In this document: positions 58,497 to 64,000 of the stretch, piece by piece
How the letters are laid out: the number at the start of each line of letters is the position of its first letter
Numbering within the stretch: position 1 is the stretch's first letter
Assembly: GCA_016124455.1 (NCBI GenBank)
Contig: WGNQ01000012.1
Coordinates: 49,718 to 113,717, forward strand
Origin: Sideroxydans sp.
GTDB taxonomy: Bacteria > Pseudomonadota > Gammaproteobacteria > Burkholderiales > Gallionellaceae
DNA length: 64,000 nucleotides
Direction of reading: 5' to 3'
Translations under genes and position numbers: made by a program
The notes under the pieces: generated by a model
Databases searched by the model: none
What the model was told of the DNA's origin: nothing
What the model saw: the letters and a program-made list of their open reading frames with translations, nothing else

Positions 58497-59231
58497 ATGC
58501 CCCGCAAAGCCCGGATCAGACATGCTGGTGTGCCGCAACACGTAATACAGCGTGGGAACAATCGTGCGGTCTGCTTCTTCACGGATGCGGACTACCGTTT
58601 ATATCTGGATAGCTTGCAAGAAGGTGCGACGCGATACGACTGTGACATACATGCCTATGTGTTGATGACCAATCACGTACACCTGCTGGTTACGCCGGAA
58701 ACAGAGGAAAGTCTGCCATACATGATGCGTTATCTGGGGAGCCGTTATGTGCAATACGTAAACCATGTTTACAAACGTAGCGGCACATTGTGGGAGGGGC
58801 GCTACAAGTCCTGCCTGATTGATTCGGCAGGTTACTTGCTCACGTGTTACCGGTACATTGAATTGAACCCGGTGCGCGCGGGAATGGTTGATGCGGCGGG
58901 CGATTACAAGTGGTCGAGCTATGGCATCCATGCCTTGGGCAAAACGGACGAGTTGATACAGGATCATCCATGCTATTTGGCGCTGGGAACATCAGAGGAG
59001 GCCAGGCGAGAAGCGTATCAAGCTCTGTTTCAACATCAAATGGACGATGCATCGTTAACGGCAATACGCGAAGCAGCGAATAGCGGAACTGCCTTGGGGA
59101 GTGAGCGTTTCAAGGATGAGATCGAGGCGGCGCTTGCCAGGTCGGTTCGGCCGGGAAAGCCGGGGAGGCCGAGAAAAGCGAGGGATGAGATGAATATGTC
59201 TTCACGGATGAGTGGGAGAAAAGCATGTTGA
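58497..59231 (+). CDS. REP-associated tyrosine transposase (RAYT, Y1/TnpA_REP family)
   Basis: Single-strand-DNA transposase-like nuclease of 244 residues. The HUH motif is MTNHVHLLVTP (residues about 62-72) and the catalytic Tyr lies in the segment RYVQYVNHVYKRSGTLWEGRY; YIELNPVRAGMV and YKWSSY are strong RAYT signatures. The C-terminus is basic (GKPGRPRKAR). Flanked by inverted copies of the REP-like sequence at 58420 and 59243, which are presumably its substrates. GGAGGTAAAGGGG precedes the ATG. Confidence 0.92.
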   Translation: MPRKARIRHAGVPQHVIQRGNNRAVCFFTDADYRLYLDSLQEGATRYDCDIHAYVLMTNHVHLLVTPETEESLPYMMRYLGSRYVQYVNHVYKRSGTLWEGRYKSCLIDSAGYLLTCYRYIELNPVRAGMVDAAGDYKWSSYGIHALGKTDELIQDHPCYLALGTSEEARREAYQALFQHQMDDASLTAIREAANSGTALGSERFKDEIEAALARSVRPGKPGRPRKARDEMNMSSRMSGRKAC

Positions 59232-60103
59232 TGAATAAATGGAAATCAGGCTCCGTCCCCATTTTTTCCTGCGCGATGGGATGTCTTTTCATCGCCCTGT
59301 CGTCGCAGGCGGCGAGCTTCGATTGCGCGAAGGCGCGGACGAAAGTCGAGTATATGATTTGCGACAACCCGGAACTGTCGAGGCTGGATGACGAACTGGC
59401 GGCAAGCTACAAGATGGTGCTGCAAGATAAAAGCAAAGCCGAAGAAATCAAACAGGAACAGAAGCGGTGGCTGAAGGAACGCAATAACTGCCTGGATGCG
59501 GGGTGTGTGAAAAATACCTATGAGCTGCGAATGGGACAACTTGCCGCTCCCCCAAAGAAAGCGGTTGCTCAAGAAAAATCGGAACCGCGTTTCAGGGTAA
59601 CCGAAGGCAAAGGGTATTCGGTATGCGAGAACTACGCGAAATTCTTGAATAGCTTGCCGGATGAAGAGGCATACCCCATCTGCCATCTCACACTGAGTTC
59701 GTCCTTCCCCGATCTGAAGGAACCGGACTGGGGGGAAATGGATATCCAGTCGCACCTTGGGCTGGTTTACGAAATCGAGAAAATCCTGTCTCCCAGCGCT
59801 CACGATCGGCCCGTCGATACTTTTGAGCACTGGAAAGCTGTTTACGAACAACAGATACGCACTGGCGAAGCTTTGCCCAGATTGCGCCGCACGCATCTGG
59901 CCTTGTTGAACAAAGCCCCAGTGGAAACCATTCTGGCCTACGAGCCGGATCGGGATGTATGTGAAAAGGATATCAAGACATACGGTTATCCACTCAGGGC
60001 GATGCACACATGGCTGTATTTGTGGAATAGAAAAAATGGGGACGGAGCCCGATTTCAAGATTTCAATGCTGTAACTATATGGCTTACAGCCTATTTCGTT
60101 TAG
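59225..60103 (+). CDS. LprI-like (DUF1311) secreted protein, both ends altered by REP sequences
   Basis: A 292-residue product. Its recognisable part is an LprI-type domain: FDCAKARTKVEYMICDNPELSRLDDELAASY, then KRWLKERNNCLD and VKNTYELRMGQL (Cys pattern C-C-C-C, residues about 33-105), as in the lysozyme-inhibitor family. After it comes a less conserved domain with more Cys. The signal peptide (MGCLFIALSSQAAS) begins inside or just after the REP copy 2, and the last about 24 residues, from NGDGARFQ on, are read from REP copy 3. An original start at ATG 59277 is possible. Lower GC than its surroundings. Probably a REP-damaged gene. Confidence 0.6.
   Translation: MLMNKWKSGSVPIFSCAMGCLFIALSSQAASFDCAKARTKVEYMICDNPELSRLDDELAASYKMVLQDKSKAEEIKQEQKRWLKERNNCLDAGCVKNTYELRMGQLAAPPKKAVAQEKSEPRFRVTEGKGYSVCENYAKFLNSLPDEEAYPICHLTLSSSFPDLKEPDWGEMDIQSHLGLVYEIEKILSPSAHDRPVDTFEHWKAVYEQQIRTGEALPRLRRTHLALLNKAPVETILAYEPDRDVCEKDIKTYGYPLRAMHTWLYLWNRKNGDGARFQDFNAVTIWLTAYFV
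59243..59266 (-). repeat. REP-like sequence, copy 2 (inverted)
   Basis: Reverse complement of the copy 1 core with one mismatch (GCCTGATTT for GCCCGATTT). It is translated as SGSVPIF at the beginning of the next gene. Confidence 0.78.
60032..60070 (+). repeat. REP-like sequence, copy 3
   Basis: Identical to copy 1 over 24 bases and again in GATTTCAATGC after a two-base difference. Same orientation as copy 1. Confidence 0.75.
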
Positions 60104-60198
60104 ATAGCAAAGGTAAAAAATTCGATTTTATTCTTGGTTCGGGGAATCCTGTATGTCACTTTGATGCAGTTCAATCGAAATCAATTGACATGAATTGA
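60079..60198 (+). pseudogene. Possible displaced C-terminal fragment of the LprI-like gene
   Basis: A 39-codon frame (beginning MAYSLFRLDSKGKKFDF, ending VQSKSIDMN) directly after REP copy 3 and in another frame than the LprI-like gene. Its composition looks like a protein C-terminus. It could be the original end of that gene cut off by the REP insertion. The remaining bases to 60336 show no gene. Confidence 0.3.
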
Positions 60199-60336
60199 TG
60201 CGGCTTGGACAGCTTGGCAGGCAGCAGTGATCGTTCGAGGTGACAAAATTGCGTCCCGATAGATGAAATTCGAGGCAAGCGCAATTTAATTGATTTGGGT
60301 TAAGCTAAAAAGCAGGGATGTCAAAGGGGAATTGGA

Positions 60337-62550
60337 ATGCACTTCACTGGGCAAGATTTGTTGTGGCTGATCGGCAGTTTATCGCGCATCTTCCGTATTC
60401 CATTTGATCCGCGACTCATTCGTCAGCAATTTCCTCCGCCTTATTCGCGTACCTCTTTACTCAATGCGCTGCAGGCCCTGGATTTCAAGGTGGGCGAAAG
60501 GAACCTCGATGTAAAAAGCCTGGATTCTATTGAGCACATTCCATTTCCGGTCATTGCCTTTCTGCGCGAATCGGTAACCGCAGCAAAGGAGACGTTGGGC
60601 GGGGATTCAGATGCGGCAGCAGAAACAGAAACTTCAGCGTCGCCTTCTGGCGAACAGGTGCCACCAGTGGATGAGGTACTGCAATTAAATGTGCCGGCAC
60701 TGTTACTCAAAGTCAAAGACGGGGAGGTACTGTATTTCCGCGCGGGTTCGGAAACGCCGGAAACCGTTCCATTGAGTGAATTTTTCAAGCGCTTTCGCAC
60801 CGATATTCTGCTGGTAGCACGTGAATCTCGGCACCTGGCCGGCGAGGAAGGCGACGGGAAACCGGAGAACGTTCCATTCGGCTTTCGCTGGTTCATACCG
60901 GCGTTGCTCAAACACAAGCGTATCTGGCGCGATGTCATCATCGCTTCCTTGGCGATTCAGCTCATTGGCCTGGTTACGCCGCTATTTACCCAGGTCATCA
61001 TCGATAAGGTGGTGGTGCACCAGACCAGGAGCACGCTCATTGCCATTGCTGTCGGCCTGGTGATGTTCATGCTGTTCAGCAGCGCCATGACCTGGCTGCG
61101 GCAATATTTTGTGCTGCATACCGGTAACCGTATCGATGCTGTACTGGGCAGCCAGGTGTTCAAGCATTTGCTGCATTTGCCGGCACCTTATTTCGAGCAG
61201 AGACCGACGGGCACGCTGGTTGCGCGTTTGCATGGTGTGGAGACCGTACGTGAATTCATCTCCGGAGCCGCGGTATCACTGTTGCTGGATTTGCCGTTCC
61301 TGTGCATTTTTCTCGCCGTGATGTTCTGGTACAGCTGGCAGCTCACCCTGATTGCCGTGTTATTGCTTACGCTGATCACTGTTGCCAGCCTGTTTGTTAC
61401 TCCATTGTTCCGCGAGCGGCTCAACGAGCAGTTCATGCTCGGTGCAAAAAATCAGGCTTTCGTCACCGAATACGTGGCCGGTATGGAAACCGTCAAATCG
61501 CTGCAGATGGAACCGGTGCTGGAGCAGAAGTATGGCGAGAATCTGGCGCAATATCTGGCCGCAGGTTTTTCCACCAAGCAGCTTTCCAACTCTTTCAATG
61601 TTGTCGTCAATGCGCTGGAACAAGTGATGACACTCTCCATCCTGGTGGTAGGCGCGTTGCTGGTGATGCGGAATGACGGTTTTACCATCGGTATGCTGGT
61701 CGCTTTCCAGATGTTTGCGGGCCGCATGAGCCAGCCCATGTTGCGGCTTGCCAGCCTGTGGCAGGAATTCCAGCAAGCGAATATTGCCGTCAAGCGCCTG
61801 GGTGACCTGATAGATGTACCGACCGAGCCGCATACGCTTACGCCGGCACGTGCGCAGGGTGGGGCGGGCGGAAGCGTCGAGCTGAAAAACGTCAGCTTCC
61901 GCTACAGCGAGAAACATCCCTACCTGTACCGAGATCTCAACCTCATGCTGAAACCGGGCAAGCTTACTGTGCTGATGGGGCCATCAGGTTGTGGCAAAAG
62001 TACCCTCGCCAAAATGCTGCAAGGGTTTTACTGGCCATCGGACGGCAGCATCATGCTTGACGGATACGACCTGCGCCATCTCGCGGCAAATGAGCTGCGC
62101 GCCAATTTCGGCGTTGTGCCGCAAGAGACTCGCCTGTTCTCGGGCACTATTTACGACAACCTGCAACTCGCCAATCCGCATGCCGGATTCGAGGATATCG
62201 TGCACGCCTGCAAGATGGCGGAAATCCACAGCGTTATCGAACAGCTGCCACAGGGTTACCAGACCCCGGTGGGCGAAAACGGGGTGGGCCTGTCCGGCGG
62301 GCAGCGGCAGCGCATAGCCATTGCACGTGCCATCCTCAAACGCCCACGTATCCTTATTTTTGACGAAGCCGTGAGCAACCTGGATCAGCAGACCGCCGAA
62401 CACTTTGCCCATACCATCAACAAACTCAAGGGCAAAGTCACCATGCTGTTCATTACCCACCAGCTTCCAAAGGCCTTGCAGGTAGACGAGGTGCTTACCT
62501 TTGGCAATCAGGAGGGCGCAACTGTTGCGGTTGCGCGCACTGCTGCATAG
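60337..62550 (+). CDS. Type I secretion system permease/ATPase (HlyB-like)
   Basis: Inner-membrane ABC exporter of 737 residues. N-terminal C39-peptidase-like domain (residues about 1-165) without the catalytic Cys-His pair, as in HlyB-type transporters for RTX proteins; six membrane helices (about 200-460); ATPase with Walker A GPSGCGKST (548-556), signature GLSGGQRQR, Walker B RILIFDEAVSNLD and switch His in FITHQ. The acidic, low-complexity insert at residues 85-110 is unusual. The adaptor gene follows after a 248-base gap; no substrate gene is visible. Confidence 0.92.
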   Translation: MHFTGQDLLWLIGSLSRIFRIPFDPRLIRQQFPPPYSRTSLLNALQALDFKVGERNLDVKSLDSIEHIPFPVIAFLRESVTAAKETLGGDSDAAAETETSASPSGEQVPPVDEVLQLNVPALLLKVKDGEVLYFRAGSETPETVPLSEFFKRFRTDILLVARESRHLAGEEGDGKPENVPFGFRWFIPALLKHKRIWRDVIIASLAIQLIGLVTPLFTQVIIDKVVVHQTRSTLIAIAVGLVMFMLFSSAMTWLRQYFVLHTGNRIDAVLGSQVFKHLLHLPAPYFEQRPTGTLVARLHGVETVREFISGAAVSLLLDLPFLCIFLAVMFWYSWQLTLIAVLLLTLITVASLFVTPLFRERLNEQFMLGAKNQAFVTEYVAGMETVKSLQMEPVLEQKYGENLAQYLAAGFSTKQLSNSFNVVVNALEQVMTLSILVVGALLVMRNDGFTIGMLVAFQMFAGRMSQPMLRLASLWQEFQQANIAVKRLGDLIDVPTEPHTLTPARAQGGAGGSVELKNVSFRYSEKHPYLYRDLNLMLKPGKLTVLMGPSGCGKSTLAKMLQGFYWPSDGSIMLDGYDLRHLAANELRANFGVVPQETRLFSGTIYDNLQLANPHAGFEDIVHACKMAEIHSVIEQLPQGYQTPVGENGVGLSGGQRQRIAIARAILKRPRILIFDEAVSNLDQQTAEHFAHTINKLKGKVTMLFITHQLPKALQVDEVLTFGNQEGATVAVARTAA

Positions 62551-62632
62551 CGCTGCTTATCTCGTTTCACTTTTGTTGCAGGCCTAGATAATTGAAGTTC
62601 GATATATAACTTCGCACAGCCTTATTTCATGC

Positions 62633-62655
62633 GCCTCTGGCGAAATTCCAGAGGC
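62633..62655. other. Perfect 8-bp hairpin in the gap between the secretion genes
   Basis: GCCTCTGG (62633-62640) and CCAGAGGC (62648-62655) with a seven-base loop, inside CATGC/GCATG flanks. No T-run. The gap 62551-62798 is otherwise AT-rich and without a gene. Confidence 0.4.
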
Positions 62656-62798
62656 CATGGCATGAAAAATATATAGGCCATTTGGCATATTGTTCCTAAG
62701 CAGAGGCTCGGGTAAGGTTCATTCCCATTGCATGTAAATGGTTAATTTCATGCAGCAAGTGGGTTCTTCTGATAAGCATGTTTGCGGCAAGGAATTTC

Positions 62799-63864
62799 AT
62801 GGCGGGTGCACAAAAAAAAGTAGTGCGGAAGCGACGCATTGTCGGGGTCGATCCACAGGATTTCGCCCCCAGCCTGCTGCGCGTTCAGGCGCAGCCGCCT
62901 GCACCCTTTGCCCGTACCATGCTGCATATCCTGCTGGCTTTGCTGTTCCTGCTCATCCTCTGGGCTGCCTTCGGGCATCTGGATATCGTGGCCACCGCCG
63001 AGGGCAAGCTTATTCCGCAGAGCTATATCAAGATCGTGCAGCCAGCCGAACAGGGGGTAATACGGGATATCCTCATCAGCGAAGGCGAGGCGGTCAAGGC
63101 AGGTCAAGTACTGATGCGCATGGATACCACGGTTTCCGATGCCGAGGGCAAGGCGATCGATGCCGATTACCTGGGCAAACGAACCGATCTTCGGCGCATT
63201 GATGCCGAGCTGGGCGATCGGCCATTCGAGCGAATTGCAGGCGAACCGGAAGACATCTACAGCGAAGCTCTCAATCAATACCGGGCAAACCGCCTGGCCT
63301 ACCAGACAGCGCTGGCAGAAGAGCGCAGCGCGCACGACAAAGCCGAAAGCGACCTGGGCACGGCCCGCGAGGCTCGCACCAAATTGATTCAAACCTTGCC
63401 GCACTATCGTGAGCAGGCGCAATCCTATGCCGATCTCGCCAAGGACGGCTACGTCAGCAAATTCGATGCTGACGACAAGGAGCGCGAACATATCGAAAAA
63501 GAGCAGGACCTCAAGGCACAGGAACACATCATCGCTTCGGCACAAGCCAGCCTGGTGCAATCAACCCGCAAGCTCGCACAGATCACCGCCGACTATCGGC
63601 AAAAGCTCCAGGCCGAGCGCGCAGATGTGGATGACAAACTGGAAAAGGCTGAAGCCGAACATACCAAGCAGCAGTATCACCATGCACTGCTTGAACTCAA
63701 GGCTCCGCAGGACGGCATAGTCAAAGATCTTGCTACCCATACCGCCGGTACCGTCATCAGCCCCGGCAGTATTCTGATGACTCTCGTGCCTGAGGATGAA
63801 ACCCTTAAAGCTGAGGTCTGGGTTTCCAATGAAGATGTAGGGTTCATACACACCGGCGAACGGG
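62799..63864 (+). pseudogene. HlyD-type secretion adaptor, interrupted by an IS element
   Basis: Membrane fusion protein of a type I secretion system. ATG 62799 follows AAGGA; an ATG at 62778 is also in frame. One anchor helix (MLHILLALLFLLILWAAF, about residues 43-60), then lipoyl half GKLIPQSYIKIVQPAEQGVI, a long coiled coil, and second lipoyl half ELKAPQDGIVKDLATHTAGTVI. The coding sequence breaks after GFIHTGER near residue 355, where about 80-100 more residues of beta-barrel are expected. A meaningless tail continues to 63989 inside the IS. Unless the IS excises, the adaptor is non-functional. Confidence 0.85.
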
Positions 63865-64000
63865 GGTGTAAGAATTTTTGTGTAAACGGTCATTTGGCAG
63901 GAAACTGCCGGAACATTGTTAGGAGTAGAAATGACCGTATCAAAAGCACTACCCGCAGAACTAATCGACAGCCTGCTGTCTGGATATAAGAAACCCGAAG
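63862..64000 (+). mobile_element. Left end of an IS256-family insertion sequence (partial)
   Basis: Begins at the G-run 63862-63866 with GGGTGTAAGAATTTTTGTGT, a terminal-repeat-like end, and continues past the window. The first transposase codons follow at 63931. Target duplication and right end cannot be checked. Confidence 0.75.
63931..64000 (+). CDS. IS256-family transposase, N-terminal fragment cut by the window end
   Basis: GGAGTAGAA precedes the ATG. The 23 visible codons begin MTVSKALPAELIDSLLSG and continue to KKPE, matching the beginning of IS256-type (Mutator-like DDE) transposases. Confidence 0.7.
   Translation, partial: MTVSKALPAELIDSLLSGYKKPE

Noticed and set aside
59225..60336. 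CRISPR-like array from the repeated GGGGACGGAGCCCGATTT
   Set aside because: Only three copies, in both orientations and hundreds of bases apart, next to a RAYT gene: REP elements fit, CRISPR does not.

Overview
The window looks like a Betaproteobacterial chromosome, probably of the Nitrosomonadales/Gallionellaceae type. The reasons are its moderately high GC, the succinylase dap gene order, the hpnCDE squalene genes, a PilU-type retraction ATPase, GlnD, PurT, type I QueF, and a Pro-Arg-His tRNA cluster. This is inference from gene content; there is no rRNA in the window.

Layout. 1-7.8 kb, + strand: ppsA, then a TolC/MacA/MacB-like tripartite efflux operon with MacB split into ATPase and permease, then a Met-rich Spy/CpxP-like periplasmic protein. 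7.8-16.4 kb, - strand: one colinear run dapC-dapD-pilU-arsC-like-dapE-prmB-hpnC-hpnD-hpnE (lysine/murein precursors, pilus retraction, ribosomal protein L3 methylation, squalene synthesis). 16.5-19.5 kb: EamA permease, purT, a VOC protein, a GNAT protein. 19.5-26.6 kb, - strand: HDOD and GGDEF-EAL signalling proteins, a truncated globin, DUF4149 and SUKH proteins, a small membrane protein, and the queF-FGGY kinase-mltC operon. 26.6-34.6 kb: smc, a DUF4124 protein, an unknown gene, guaB and guaA.

34.6-35.5 kb is a small accessory insertion. A degenerate second copy of the 3' end of guaA lies about 0.9 kb downstream of the real one, and the two copies bracket a single outer-membrane beta-barrel gene. 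It is followed by a 928-residue coiled-coil protein with one C-terminal membrane segment (35.6-38.4 kb), glnD-map, a glycine-zipper protein, rhlE with a long predicted leader, a bacteriohemerythrin, typA and a TPR protein.

48.2-52.2 kb, - strand, is an operon mtnP-class II aldolase-apt-mtnA-CDF transporter. Its gene set matches the DHAP shunt, which salvages 5'-deoxyadenosine or methylthioadenosine, rather than the classical methionine salvage pathway. 52.3-57.5 kb holds an EF-hand-containing membrane protein, a family 5 uracil-DNA glycosylase, uvrC and pgsA.

The last 6.4 kb is accessory DNA starting at a tRNA-Pro/Arg/His cluster. A tyrosine integrase whose last codons are encoded by the antisense strand of tRNA-His has lost its N-terminal half. 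The break coincides with a REP-like sequence that flanks a RAYT (Y1-type) transposase. Two further REP copies form both ends of an LprI-like gene. Beyond this lies a type I secretion ATPase and its HlyD-type adaptor, the latter interrupted by the left end of an IS256-family element that runs off the window.
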